From Achatina immaculata (Eukaryota; Mollusca; Gastropoda; Stylommatophora; Achatinidae), in assembly GCA_009760885.1 (NCBI GenBank), contig CM019697.1, forward strand, positions 26,882,710 through 26,946,709: a stretch of DNA of 64,000 bases. The letters run 5' to 3'. The position numbers were made by a program, and so were the translations under genes. The notes under the pieces were generated by a model. The model saw nothing but the letters and a program-made list of their open reading frames with translations, did not search any database and was not told the origin of the DNA. Shown here in pieces: positions 1-11,424 of this stretch; the stretch's first letter is position 1; each line of letters begins with the position of its first letter.

Positions 1-135
1 CGGTACGATGTAACAGACGTCAGTAAATGGACAGTAGAAGATTAACGGTACGATGTAGCAGACGTCAGTAGATGGACAGTAGAAGATTAACGGTACGATG
101 TAACAGACATCAGTAGATGGACAGTAGAAGATTTA
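1..135. repeat. 45-bp tandem repeat, 3 copies
   Basis: Three near-identical 45-bp units, each opening CGGTACGATGTA and ending AGAAGATTAA. The array is cut by the left window edge. A short run of TCTGACAGACA repeats follows at about 140-180. Confidence 0.9.
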
Positions 136-270
136 CGGCACAGACTGACAGACATCTGACAGACATCTGACAGACATCATCGAGACATGAGCAGGACACC
201 AAGGGTCCAGGTACACAGTCACGGGTAACAGACTGAACGTTCCGGAGATCTGCCACTGATGTGCACTGAA

Positions 271-716
271 GAGATGAGAGGAATGATTACCAGGCAAAGT
301 CTGAGATGAGAAGAATGATTACCAGGCAAAGTCTGAGATGAGAAGAATGATTACCAGGCACAGTCAGAGATGAGAAGAATGATTACCAGGCAAAGTCTGA
401 GATGAGAAGAGTTATTAACAGACATGATCTGAGATGAGAAGAGTGACTAACAGGCAAGATCTGAGAAGAGAAAAGGGACTGACAGGCCAAGATCTGAGAA
501 GAGAATAGTTATTAACAGACAAGATCTGAGAAGAGAATAGTTATTAACAGACAAGATCTGAAAAGAGAATAGTTATTAACAGACAAGATCTGAGAAGAGA
601 ATAGTTATTAACAGACAAGATCGGAGAAGAGAATAGTTATTAACAGACAAGATCTGAGATGACTAACAAGAAAGATCTGAGACGGGAAGAGTGACTAACA
701 GGCAAGATCTGAGGAC
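271..716. repeat. 32-bp minisatellite, about 14 copies
   Basis: Units open GAGATGAGAAGAATGATTAC on the left and drift to GAGAAGAGAATAGTTATTAA on the right, with the period kept at 32 bp. The two halves are diverged subfamilies of one repeat. Confidence 0.9.
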
Positions 717-765
717 AATCTTGTGTGCTCAGTGCTACGAGCTAGCAGTGTTTACGTTTGCGTGC

Positions 766-1252
766 CTATCTCCCAGCAGAAATCATCATTATATATGTTG
801 TGTCTATCTCACATCAGAAATCATCATTATATATGTTGTGTCTATCTCACAGTAGAAATCATCACTATATATGTTGTGTCTATCTCACAGTAGAAATCAT
901 CATTATATATGTTGTGTCTATCTCACAGTAGAAATCATCATTATATATGTTGTGTCTATCTCACAGTAGAAATCATCATTATATATATTGTGTCTATCTC
1001 ACAGTAGAAATCATCATTATATATGTTGTGTCTATCTCACAGTAGAAATCATCATTATATATGTTGTTTCTATCTCACAGTAGAAATCATCATTATATAT
1101 GTTGTGTCTATCTCCCAGCAGAAATCATCATTATATATGTTGTGTCTATCTCACAGTAGAAATCATCATTATATATGTTGTGTCTATCTCCCAGCAGAAA
1201 TCATCATTATATATGTTGTGTCTATCTCCCAGCAGAAATCATCATTATATAT
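766..1252. repeat. 38-bp minisatellite, about 13 copies
   Basis: The unit is built on AGTAGAAATCATCATTATAT plus ATGTTGTGTCTATCTCAC. Because 38 is not a multiple of 3, the array gives overlapping pseudo-ORFs (ICCVYL, QQKSSLYML) that are not genes. Confidence 0.9.
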
Positions 1253-1315
1253 TTTCATATTATCACTCCCACAACCTAATTTTCTCTTTAACATTTCTCT
1301 CCCACAGTACAGAAT

Positions 1316-1850
1316 GGTCTGGTTGGCTGAGTGGTTAGACGCTCGGTTTACTAATCTGGTGGTCCCGGGTTCAGACCCAGCAGTGCGGGGTTTTTTCTGA
1401 TACACACAAAACAGAACAAATATATCCATACTACAAGAACTTAATATTGAGGAAGGCTGGCTAGTAAAGAGGATTAAACAGAGAAAACGTAAATATTTTG
1501 GACACATTAAACGTCATGATAATCTAGAGAAGACCGTTTTGGAAGGGTACATAATGGGAAAAAGAAAAAGAGGAAGACCATGGCGAAGAGAGTTGCAAGA
1601 CATCGTTGATAATCTGCAAATGGATGCAGGCCATATTGCTTACAACAGAGAGGCCTACGCAAGAGCTGTTAGGGAGGCAAAGTTCCGCAAGTGACAAGCA
1701 TATGACTGACTGACTGACTGACCGACTGACTGACTGACTGACCGACTGACCGACTGACTGACTGACTGACCGACTGACTGAATGACTGACTGACTGACTG
1801 ACTGACCGACTGACCGACTGACTGACTGACTGACCGACTGACTGACTGAC
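1316..1850 (+). mobile_element. tRNA-headed SINE with a LINE-A-like body and (TGAC)n tail
   Basis: The head carries an A box at 1324-1334 (TGGCTGAGTGG) and a B box at 1368-1378 (GGTTCAGACCC), about 34 nt apart as in tRNA-type pol III promoters. A short T run follows at 1391-1396. From about 1410 to 1695 the sequence matches the 3' end of LINE-A seen at 13170-13480 and 26530-26830: it translates to the tyrosine/glycine-rich RT C-terminus with GKRKRGRP. It ends in (TGAC)n at 1704-1850, the same tail type as LINE-A. Joining a tRNA head to a LINE 3' end is the classic SINE layout. The body could instead be a LINE-A fragment that landed beside a tRNA pseudogene; other copies would decide. Confidence 0.65.
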
Positions 1851-1924
1851 ACACCAAACAAGCCCCGGGGTTCACCCAGCCTCTAGAAACGGGCAGCAGA
1901 GAAACCTGGGAAGACTAAGCGGCC

Positions 1925-2141
1925 AAGGCGTGATACTGACCACATCAGACTTTCATGTGCCAGGGCGTGATACTGACCACATCAGACTTTCATGTGCCAG
2001 GCGTGATACTGACCACATCAGACTTTCATGTGCCAAGGCGTGATACTGACCACATCAGACTTTCATGTGCCAGGCGTGATACTGACCACATCAGACTTTC
2101 ATGTGCCAGGCGTGATACTGACCACATCAGACTTTCATGTG
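1925..2141. repeat. 36-bp minisatellite, 6 copies
   Basis: Units contain GCGTGATACTGACCACATCA followed by GACTTTCATGTGCCA, with 35-37 bp spacing. Very little divergence between copies. Confidence 0.9.
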
Positions 2142-2219
2142 CTGAAGCTCATGGAACATACGGGCCTAACAGAGTATTCCCCAATATGCCTCAGTGGCGA
2201 AACAGGTGTTTTATCTTTA

Positions 2220-2425
2220 TCTTCTGCAATACACATTCTTTTATTATTAGTTATTATATCTACACATTCTCTGTCATTAGACATTATCACTCATTATATC
2301 ACTATGTTTTTAGTTATTATATAATTATACTTTTATTCATTATATCTTTATACTATAATCATTATATCCTCTTACCATCACTCATTATCTAAGCATTGTA
2401 TAACTCATCACACTATCAGTTATTA
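2220..2425. repeat. AT-rich 22-23-bp array, left part
   Basis: Degenerate units around CAGTTATTATATCCTCACAC. This is the left part of the array that resumes at 3348; the mariner element at 2426-3347 splits it. Confidence 0.8.
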
Positions 2426-3347
2426 TGAGGGTCATACCGAAAGTCGTGAGCAATTTTTTTTTAAAATCAAAATTTATAAATTGAGGAAACATAAATGTTC
2501 ACCTTTTCTGCATCCTTTGCACCGTCATGTGTCACGTGACCACGGGGAACAGAAACAAAATGGGTGGGGGGGGGTGTGAAGTTTCGTTTCGTCAACGTGC
2601 TGTTATCGAGTTCCTCGTTAAACAGGAAATCCCAGCTGCTGAAATTCACCAAAGACTTCAGCTTGCTTATGGAGATGTGTGTATGGGTGCTAGCAGTGTT
2701 AGGAGGTGGGTGAAACATTTCAAAGATGGCAACACGAGCATCCAAGATATGCCTCGTAGCAGTCACCCTCGAACTGCCTCCACTGAACGCAACGTGGAAA
2801 GGGTTAACGACATTATTAAACAAGACAGACGTGTCACAGTATCTGAAATCGCTATAAATCATGGAATAGGACACAATGCAATACAGAAAATGATTGAAAT
2901 CCTAGCCTATAGAAAAGTTTGTGCCTGCTGGATCCCACATTTGTTGACTGAAGATCACAAAGCTGTGAAAAAACCATCACTGAACTGAGGAAATTCAGAA
3001 AATAGGTTGGGAAACTCTTCCACACCCCGCCTATAGCCCCGATCTGGCACCCAGTGATTACCATCTTTTCGGTTTTGTGAAAGAACAAATGCGAGGCCAT
3101 CACTACGACACAGGAGAGAACGTCCAGAAAGCAGTGCGTCTGTGCCTTCGGTCAGCTGGAACATCATTCTACCAGGAGGGTATTTTCAAACTTGCAGAGT
3201 GATGGAGAAAATGTGTGAATAGACATGGAGATTGTGTTGAAAAGTGAAGAAAAGGATGCAGTTTAATGTGATACATTTATATTTTCTCTGTCTGTAAATT
3301 CCGATTTAAAAAAATTTTTGCTCACGACTTCCGGTATGACCCCCAGG
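2426..3347 (+). mobile_element. mariner-like transposon, internally deleted
   Basis: Inverted termini are visible: 5' GGGTCATACCGAAAGTCGTG (2429-2448) against 3' CACGACTTCCGGTATGACCC (3324-3343), one mismatch in 20 and similarity beyond. A TA lies on each side (2424-2425 and 3348-3349). Removing the element restores an uninterrupted unit of the surrounding array, so this is a clean TA insertion. At about 920 bp it is shorter than a usual mariner of about 1.3 kb, because the middle of the transposase gene is missing. Confidence 0.9.
2527..3243 (+). pseudogene. mariner transposase remnant
   Basis: The first 150 codons (2527-2988) carry the mariner DNA-binding region: FRQRAVIEFLVKQEI, then WVKHFKDG, then a second helix-turn-helix ending in CACWIPHLLTED. 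After a stop at 2986-2988 the sequence jumps to the end of the catalytic domain: GWETLPHPAYSPDLAPSDYH and LFGFVKEQMRG, then a stop within KLAE-WRKC. The segment with the first two catalytic aspartates is absent, while the third (in SPDLAPSDYHLF) remains. The product cannot transpose DNA, but it could act as a non-autonomous element if another mariner supplied enzyme. Family assignment rests on these motifs and the TA target. Confidence 0.88.
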
Positions 3348-4360
3348 TATATCTTGACACAGTTAGTTATTATATCATCACACTATCAGTTATTATATCC
3401 TGACACAATTAGTTATTATATCATCACACTATCAGTTATTATATCCTCACATAATTAGTTATTATATCATCACACTATCAGTTATTATATCCTCACACAA
3501 TTAGTTATTATATCATCACACTATCAGTTATTATATTCTGACACAATTAGTTATTATATCATCACACTACCAGTTATTACATCACCACACAATTAGTTAT
3601 TATATCATCACATAATCAATTATTATATCCTTACACTATCAGTTATTATATCCTCACACTATTACTTATTATATCCTCATACAATTACTTATTATATCAT
3701 CACACTATCAATAATTATATCCTCAAACAATCAGTTATTATGTCCTCACACTATCAGTTATCATATCATCACACAATTAGTTATTGTATCCTCACACTAT
3801 CAGTTATTATATCCTCACACATTTTGTTATTACATCCTCACATTATCAGTTATTATATCCTCGCAAATTACTTATTATATCTTCACACTATCACTTATTA
3901 TATCCTCGCAATTAGTTATTATATCATCACACTATCAATTATTATATCTTCACACAATTAGTTATTATATCCTCACACAATTAGCTATTATATCCTCACA
4001 AAACTAGTTATTATATCTTCACACAATTAGTTATTATATACTCTGACAGTCTATTATTATTATGTCATCACACTATCAATTATTATATCCTCGCACTATC
4101 AGTTATTATATCCTCACATTATTAATTATTATATTATCATATTATTAGTTGTTATATCCTCACATTATTAGTTATTATATCCTCATACGATTAGTTATTG
4201 TATCCTCGCATTATTAGTTACTATATCCTCACATTATTAGTTATTATATCTTCATATTATCAGTTTTTACGTCTTCTTATTATCAGTTATTTTATTCTCA
4301 CGCAGTCAGTTATTAATATCCCCACATTACCTTTCTACATATTCTCATGCTATCACCCAA
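3348..4360. repeat. AT-rich 22-23-bp array, right part
   Basis: About 45 units of the AGTTATTATATCCTCACACA type, alternating ATCATCACACTATC and CCTCACACAATT variants, decaying towards 4360. Short frames on both strands here are periodic and non-genic. Confidence 0.9.
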
Positions 4361-4579
4361 ATTTTTCATAAAATCAGCCATTGTTCTCTCGCTCTGCATT
4401 CATGACATACTCACATCTATCAGCCATATTCGTATATTACCAGTCATTATATTCTCGGTCACTATATTTTCACATTCATCAATCATTTTATCCTCACATA
4501 TATGACCCCTTACATTCTCATACCTATAATTTATTACATTCCTGTATTATTATATTCTTGTTTTCATCAGTCATTATAT

Positions 4580-4862
4580 TCTCACATCTATCACACATTA
4601 CATTCTAACAAGTGTCACGCATCATATTCTCACGTCTATCACACATTATATTATCACATCTATCACACATTGTATTATCACATCTATCACAAATTATATT
4701 GTCACATCTATCACAAATTATATTGTCACATCTATCACAAGTTATATTCTCACATCTATCACAAATTATATTGTCACATCTATCACATATTATATTATCA
4801 CATTTATCACACATTATATTGTCACATCTATGACACATATTCTCACATGTGTCACACATTAT
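4580..4862. repeat. 24-bp minisatellite, about 12 copies
   Basis: Unit CACATCTATCACAAATTATA plus TTGT. Since 24 is a multiple of 3, both strands stay open with an 8-residue period (CDRCDNII on minus, SHLSQIIL on plus). 4360-4580 holds decayed relatives. Confidence 0.88.
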
Positions 4863-4950
4863 ATTCTATCAGTTATTGGATTTGCAAATTTGAAAACAGA
4901 AAAATGAATTTTAAATCATGAAATCTGTTACTCGTCGAGAAAAACGTTGT

Positions 4951-5170
4951 ATCTTACGTTATCTGTTATTCTCTTAACCCCAGAAAGTAAAATATTGAAT
5001 CTTACGTTATCTGTTATTCTCTTAACCCCAGAAAGTAAAATATTGAATCTTACGTTATCTGTTATTCTCTTAACCCCAGAAAGTAAAATAATGAATCTTA
5101 CGTTATCTGTTATTCTCTTAACCCCAGAAAGTAAAATATTGAATCTTACGTTATCTGTTATTCTCTTACC
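4951..5170. repeat. 48-bp minisatellite, about 4.6 copies
   Basis: Near-identical units, each with CTTACGTTATCTGTTATTCT followed by CTTAACCCCAGAAAGTAAAA. The plus strand stays open with a 16-residue period (LTLSVILLTPESKILN), which reflects the unit length, not a protein. Confidence 0.9.
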
Positions 5171-5224
5171 CCCACAACTACTCCGCTAATGAAACTTTGC
5201 ACAGGGGATTGGGGAGGGGCGGTG

Positions 5225-5332
5225 AGAGAAGTAGGGAGATTCATTGAACCATGCAGTAATACAGATTTATACGCTAGTGGGGAGAGAGGGAGATTCATTG
5301 AACCATGCATTAATACAGATTTATACGCTGCA
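5225..5332. repeat. about 52-bp direct repeat, 2 copies
   Basis: GGGAGATTCATTGAACCATG followed by a shared ATACAGATTTATACGCT occurs twice. Confidence 0.75.
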
Positions 5333-5664
5333 GCAAGCAGAGAAATGTCTCTGCTGAATCCCTGACTTGGACAAGATAATCAGTCAAGCAAGATGCACAT
5401 GTTTGTGTCAGAGCTTCACAATAATTACTATAAGTCATAAACATGTGCACGCCCTGCCCCAGAAAAACATTGCAAGCGATCGTGAGGCAGGTTTGTGGTG
5501 TATTTAAAACAAAAAAAGAAATCACTTCAAGAACGACCTAAGTATACTCACGTCAGATTAAACAGCCAATGTCTGAAGTCAAATGTTGAAAATAAACAAG
5601 ATTCAAATCCACTTGAGAGAGAATTATATGTAAGAATTTCTTGACAGAAAGGAACTTTTCTCTA
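5333..5664. other. non-repetitive stretch, no gene recognised
   Basis: About 330 bp of mixed composition. A 71-codon minus frame (5525-5310) has no recognisable motif or splice context. I see nothing else here. Confidence 0.5.
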
Positions 5665-5667
5665 TAT

Positions 5668-5842
5668 AGCTTAGACAAAAATAGATCAATGATTCTATGT
5701 CTTTAGCTTACACAAAAATAGATAAATGATTCTATGTCTTTAGCTTACACAAAAATAGATCAATGATTCTATGTCTTTAGCTTACACAAAAATAGATCAA
5801 TGATTCTATGTCTTTAGCTTACACAAAAATAGATCAATGATT
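5668..5842. repeat. 37-bp minisatellite, about 5 copies
   Basis: Unit TTAGCTTACACAAAAATAGA followed by TCAATGATTCTATGTCT; copies almost identical. Confidence 0.9.
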
Positions 5843-6134
5843 CAGTCGCACACGACATACCCCTTGCCAGATCTGGGGTTAAGCAGATTTTAAAATTAAA
5901 ATTAGTCACAAAAAGCCAGGCTCCTAAACATCACTTCATATCTGAACAGAATGTGATACATTTTAGACAAGTAGATCACACTCAACCACTTTTACTCCCT
6001 TCACTTCATCCCGCGTAGTGAAGAATGTTTGCCATACGACTCACAGGCTGGCTTGCCAGGGGCCACGCGTTCAAGGCGGGAGTGAGCAAGAGCTGTGGGT
6101 ATAGATCTACTTCAGGGCTTGAACATGAGTTAGA

Positions 6135-6955
6135 AACTATCTTGATTCTCACACACTCTAGACACTATCCTGATTCTCACAATCTTGATTCTCACAGACT
6201 CTATACATTATCTTGATTCTCACAATCTTGATTCTCACACATTCTAGACACTATCTTGATTCTCACAGACTGTAGACATTATCTTGAATCTTAAAATCTT
6301 GATTCTCACACACTCTAGATACTATCTTGATTCTCATACACTCTGGACATTATCTTGATTCTCACACACTCTAGGCACTATCTTGATTCCAACATACTCT
6401 GGACATTATCTTGATTCTCACACACTCTAGACACTATCTTGATTCTCACACACTCTAGTCACTATCTTGATTCTAACATACTCTGGACATTATCTTGATT
6501 CTCACACACTCTAGACACTATCTTGATTCTCACACACTCTAGTCACTATCTTGATTCTCCCACACTCTAGACACTATCTTGATTCTCACACACTCTAGAC
6601 ACTGTCTTGATTCTCACACACTCTAGACACTATCTTGATTCTCACACACTCTAGACACTATCTTGATTCTCACACACTCTAGACACTGTCTTGATTCTCC
6701 TACACTCTGGACACTGTCTTGATTCTCCCACACTCTAGACACTGTCTTGATTCTCACACACTCTAGACACTGTCTTGATTCTCACACACTCTAGACACTG
6801 TCTTGATTCTCACACACTCTAGACACTGTCTTGATTCTCACACACTCTAGACACTGTCTTGATTCTCACACACTCTAGACACTGTCTTGATTCTCACACA
6901 CTCTAGACACTGTCTTGATTCTCCCACACTCTAGACACTGTCTTGATTCTCACAC
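6135..6955. repeat. 28-bp minisatellite, about 29 copies
   Basis: Unit ACTGTCTTGATTCTCACACA plus CTCTAGAC. Left copies carry ACTATCTTG and are more diverged, while right copies are nearly uniform. The gradient suggests recent expansion towards the right end. Confidence 0.92.
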
Positions 6956-7110
6956 ATTTCTTTGACATAAATTGGCTCAGGTCATACTGACGCATATAAA
7001 AGTGTGGTTTACTGACAGAAAAGAGACTTCAAAGATTCAAGAAAATGAGTGTAAATTTATGAGACAGGTTTCTATAATATATTGACTCAGTATTCTTAGA
7101 TAGGCTCCAT

Positions 7111-7221
7111 ATGTTAATGATAATGATGATGATGATGATGTGGATGTGGATGAAAGACGTACAAATAAACATTAGAGAACCAGTGATGGATAAACATTAT
7201 GGAGTATTATGCCACATGATG

Positions 7222-7253
<32 letters not shown>

Positions 7254-7413
7254 GACGATGATGAAAGACGTACAAAGAAACATTAGAGAACCAGTGATGG
7301 AGGAACATTATTCAGCAGTGTGCCACATCATGATGATGATGATGATGATGAAAGACGTACAAAGAAACGTTAGAGAACCAGTGATAGAGAAACATTATTC
7401 AGCAGTGTGCCAC

Positions 7414-7449
<36 letters not shown>

Positions 7450-7455
7450 CAGTGC
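7111..7455. repeat. compound (ATG)n microsatellite and 87-111-bp repeat
   Basis: Three copies of a module containing AAAGACGTACAAAGAAACAT and ending TGTGCCACATGATG, separated by ATG runs of different length. All spacers are trinucleotide-based, so one plus frame stays open with poly-methionine runs. That is a by-product and not a gene. Confidence 0.88.
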
Positions 7456-8129
7456 TGTAAAAACATATTTCCTTCAGCTTGTATAAACTGTTTTTATTTC
7501 AAACTATATAGAAATTTTTTTAACTGAACATATTTTTCTGTGGACATAATTGCATTAAACATATTTTCTAGTATACGTATGTGCCATATATATTTTTCTA
7601 GTGTATTTATCTACTATTACTATACATTTTCTAATGGACTTATTTTTCTAGTGAATATATTTGCTACTAGACATTTTTCTAATGGATGTATTTGTCAATA
7701 GACATTTTCTAATAACATGTTTGGTACTAGACATATGATTTAGTGAACAGGTTTGCTACTATACATATTTTCTAGTAAACTTTTTGCTACTAGAAATTTT
7801 TAATACACGTATTTTCTAGTAGACGTAATTGATAGTAGACGTATTTTCCAGTGGACGTATTTGTTACTATGGGTATTTCTTAGTAAGTGTATTTTCTAAT
7901 GGATGCATTTGTTAGTAGACTTATTTAAAAGTGCGGTATATGCAAATAAACGGAATTTCTACTGCACGTATTTGTTAGTAAACGTATTTTCTAGCACAGT
8001 AGATGCTATTAAAAGTATTTCCAAAGGAAGTATTTTCTAGAAGGTGTAATTGTTCGAAGAGATATTTGCTCCAGTATTTTAACGCTAAAGGGCTCATTTA
8101 TTTCTGGACGTATTTAACAGTAGTCAAGT
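7456..8129. other. AT-rich decayed repeat region
   Basis: Recurring TTTTCTAGTRNACGTATTTG motifs at irregular 25-40 bp spacing look like an old array related to the one on its right. No coding or RNA signal seen. Confidence 0.5.
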
Positions 8130-8690
8130 TTGTTGAGGACGCATTTGATCCTAGTCAAGTTTGTATAGGACGTATTGATCACAGTCAAGTTTGTAGAGGA
8201 CGCATTTGATCCTAGTCAAGTTTGTATATGACGTATTTGATCGTAATCATGTCTGTAGAGAACATATTTGATGGTAGTTATGTCTGTAGAGAACATATTT
8301 GATGGTAGTTATGTCTGTAGAGAACATATTTGATAGTAGTTATGTCTGTAGAGAACATATTTGATGGTAGTCATGTCTGTAGAGAACATTTTTGATGGTA
8401 GTCATGTCTGTAGAGAACATATTTGATGGTAGTTATGTCTGTAGAGAACATATTTGATGCTAGTTATGTCTGTAGAGAACATATTTGATGGTAGTTATGT
8501 CTGTATAGAACATATTTGATCGTAGTCACTTCTGGAGAGGACGTATTTGATCGTAATCCTGTTTGTAGATGACGTATTTGATACTAGTCATGTTTGTAGT
8601 TGACGTATTTGATCGTAGTTGAGTTTGTAGAGGACGTATTTAACAGCAGTCAAGTTTGTATAGGACGTATTTGATAGCGATCAACATTGC
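8130..8690. repeat. 31-bp minisatellite, about 18 copies
   Basis: Unit GTAGAGAACATATTTGATGG plus TAGTTATGTCT; both flanks carry more diverged copies (GGACGTATTTGATC). Confidence 0.9.
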
Positions 8691-8696
8691 AAACAT

Positions 8697-9343
8697 GACA
8701 CAGAAGTAAACAGTCCACACACGACACAGAAATCAACAGTCCACACATGACACAGAAATCAACAGTCCACCCATGACACAGAAATCAACAGTCCACACAC
8801 GACACAGAAATCAACAGTCCACACATGACACAGAAATCAACAGTCCACTCACGACACAGAAATCAACAGTCCACACACGACACAGAAATCAACAGTCCAC
8901 ACACGACACAGAAATCAACAGTCCACACACGACACAGAAATCAACAGTCCACACATGACACAGAAATCAACAGTCCACTCACGACACAGAAATCAACAGT
9001 CCACTCACGACACAGAAATCAACAGTCCACACATGACACAGAAATCAACAGTCCACACACGACACAGAAATCAACAGTCCACACATGACACAGAAATCAA
9101 CAGTCCACACACGACACAGAAATCAACAGTCCACACATGACACAGAAATCAACAGTCCACACACGACACAGAAATCAACAGTCCACACACGACACAGAAA
9201 TCAACAGTCCACACACGACACAGAAATCAACAGTCCACACATGACACAGAAATCAACAGTCCACACACGACACAGAAATCAACAGTCCACACACGACACA
9301 GAAATCAACAGTGCAAATACGACACAGAAATCAACAGTGCACA
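8697..9343. repeat. 26-bp minisatellite, about 25 copies
   Basis: Unit ACACAGAAATCAACAGTCCA plus CACACG, highly uniform. The plus-strand frames (MTQKSTVH, HDTEINSP) are read-through of the array. Confidence 0.93.
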
Positions 9344-9807
9344 CGCAAACTAGGGTAGGAAAAGATAGAAAAACCAACATTGCACAGACAAGAAAGAAAT
9401 CTAGTGGGTAAAAATGGACAGAGAAACAGCGTACTAATCGATACAGAAACTTTGTCTTGTCTCCTTCCTTTTGTACTTTTCAGCGTTGATAGGACAAATA
9501 GACTGTTTGATAGGGATGGGCAGTTTGTTCAGGGAGAAACTATCGCCCCACCAACCCCCACACTATCGCGCCTACCTCTAAAGCTATCTAAACACAGAAA
9601 GTAATTCTCCGGTAATTTTTCTTGTAACAAGAAAATAGATGAAAAGCAGGGCAGCCTGACCCCTGAACATCGCCGGTGTACAGGCCTCGCTGACCCCCCC
9701 CCCCCCCCCCGTTCTTCGGGCCTGGATTTGCTCCATGTTTCTGTAATCTTTTCAGTCCTTCTCCTGCCTGGGCGAACTCTTTCATCTATTTTCTAGCTTT
9801 CTTAGTA
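9344..9807. other. non-repetitive stretch with a C17 homopolymer
   Basis: There is a 17-C run at 9694-9710. Frames across the stretch show no motif. No gene, RNA or transposon recognised. Confidence 0.5.
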
Positions 9808-9810
9808 CAC

Positions 9811-10512
9811 AAGCGTTTTCTGTGTTATAATCACATACAAGCTTTTTCTGTGTTATAATCATATACAAGCTTTCTCTGTGTTATAATCATATACAAGCGT
9901 TTTCTGTGTTATAATCACGTACAAGTGTTTTCTGTGTTATAATCATGTACAAGTGTTTTCTGTTTTATAATCACGTACAAGCGTTTTCTGTGTTATAATC
10001 ACGTACAAGTGTTATCTGTAGTATAATCATGTACAAGCGTTGTCTGTGGTATAATCATGTACAAGCGTTTTCTGTGGTATAATCATGTACAAGTGTTTTC
10101 TGTGTTATAATCATGTACAAGCGTTGTCTATGTTATAATCATGTACAAGCGTTTTCTGTGTTATAATCATGTACAAGCGTTGTCTGTGGTATAATCATGT
10201 ACAGCGTTTTCTGTGTTATAATCAGGTACAAGCATTGTCTGTGGTATAATCATGTACAAGCGTTTTCTGTGTTATAATCACGTACAAGCGTTATCTGTAG
10301 TATAATCATGTACAAGCGTTGTCTGTGGTATAATCATGTACAAGTGTTTTCTGTGGTATAATCGTGTACAAGTGTTTTCTGTGTCATAATCATGTACAAG
10401 CGTTTTCCGTGGTATAATCATGTACAAGTATTTTCTGTGTTATAATCATGTACAAGTATTTTCTGTGTTATAATCACGTATAAGTATTTTCTGTGTTATA
10501 ATCGTGTACAGG
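9811..10512. repeat. 28-bp minisatellite, about 25 copies
   Basis: Unit CAAGCGTTTTCTGTGTTATA plus ATCATGTA, with variants CAAGTG, CAAGTA and GTGGTATAATC. It passes directly into a longer-period array on the right that shares its core. Confidence 0.93.
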
Positions 10513-10945
10513 CTGTGCTGTGCTGTACTGTCTGGTGGTAATCATGTACAAATATTTTCTGTGCTGTACTGTCTGATGGTAATCATCTACAAGTATTTTC
10601 TGTGCTGTACTGTCTGGTGGTAATCATGTACAAGTATTTTCTGTGCTTGTCTGTCTGGTGGTAATCATGTACAAGTATTTTCTTTGCTTGTCTGTCTGGT
10701 GGTAATCATGTACAAGTATTTTCTGTGCTGTACTGTCTGGTGGTAATCATGTACAAGTATTTTCTGTACTGTACTGTCTGGTGGTAATCATGTACAAGTA
10801 TTTTCTGTGCTTGTCTGTCTGGTGGTAATCATGTACAAGTATTTTCTGTGCTGTACTGTCTGGTGGTAATCATGTACAAGTATTTTCTGTACTGTACTGT
10901 CTGGTGGTAATCATGTACAAGTATTTTCTGTGCTGTACTGTCTGG
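10513..10945. repeat. 41-bp minisatellite, about 10 copies
   Basis: Unit TAATCATGTACAAGTATTTT then CTGTGCTGTACTGTCTGGTGG split after CTGTG. The first part matches the neighbouring 28-bp unit; the rest is extra, so this looks like a derived longer unit. Confidence 0.9.
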
Positions 10946-11004
10946 TGAGGAGCGAGGAAGTTTCCAGATTTGGCATTCAGCGATCCATAACTAATTGTAC
11001 TCAG

Positions 11005-11148
11005 TCATAGCTGGCCAAGACCCTGTCCCGTCTCTCCGTTTGTATCCTCAGTAACACCCCTAGACAGGCTCACAGTCATTGTCTCCATGGTGGTGTGGCC
11101 TGCTAAAGAAACTTTGTACATCCCCTGTTTTTTAGCTTCACTCAGGTG
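11005..11148 (-). CDS. candidate terminal exon of an unidentified gene
   Basis: On the minus strand a strong 3' splice-site pattern (CTTTTTTTTCAG, ending at 11149) is followed by 47 codons open to TGA at 11007-11005. The peptide starts HLSEAKKQGMYKVSLAG and continues TTMETMTVSLSRG, a balanced, non-periodic composition unlike the array read-throughs around it. I do not recognise the protein and see no matching upstream exon in the window. It would be the last coding exon, with the 41-bp array in or near its 3' UTR. It could be chance: 48 codons is short. Confidence 0.35.
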   Translation of the reverse strand, partial: HLSEAKKQGMYKVSLAGHTTMETMTVSLSRGVTEDTNGETGQGLGQL

Positions 11149-11192
11149 CTGAAAAAAAAGCCATCATAACCCGCTCCCAATCCGACACGCCT

Positions 11193-11341
11193 CATCAGCT
11201 GCACATCAGCTACACATTAGCTACACATCAGCTACACATTAGCCACACATTAGCTGCACATCAGCTATACATCAGCTACACATCAGTTACACATTAGCTA
11301 CACATCAGCTACACATCAGCTACACATCAGCTACACATCAG
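11193..11341. repeat. 11-bp minisatellite, about 13 copies
   Basis: Unit AGCTACACATC, with AGCTACACATT and AGCTGCACATC variants. Confidence 0.88.
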
Positions 11342-11424
11342 GAACACGTTAGCTCGCAGTGATCCGACTTGCTAAGTAAATCCAGGGGAAATCAAAATAG
11401 CAGAGACGGCCACATCGAGCCTCA

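Noticed and set aside
1316..1390. Functional tRNA gene
   Set aside because: A and B boxes are present, but the anticodon and acceptor stems do not pair properly and a LINE-like body follows; a SINE head fits better.
4605..4859. Minus frame with repeated CDRCDN that looks like a metal-binding protein
   Set aside because: It is exactly the 24-bp array unit translated; the other strand is equally open.
6013..6110. Second tRNA-derived SINE head (GCGTTCAAGGC as a B box)
   Set aside because: No A box at suitable spacing and no tail or target duplication.
7111..7527. 138-codon plus frame with poly-Met runs
   Set aside because: ATG microsatellite plus a short repeated module; trinucleotide spacing keeps it open by default.
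8773..9411. Plus frames with repeated MTQKSTVH
   Set aside because: Read-through of the 26-bp array in shifting phases.
9811..10512. Recurring TATAAT as promoter elements
   Set aside because: Part of the 28-bp unit repeated about 25 times; bacterial-type promoters do not apply here.
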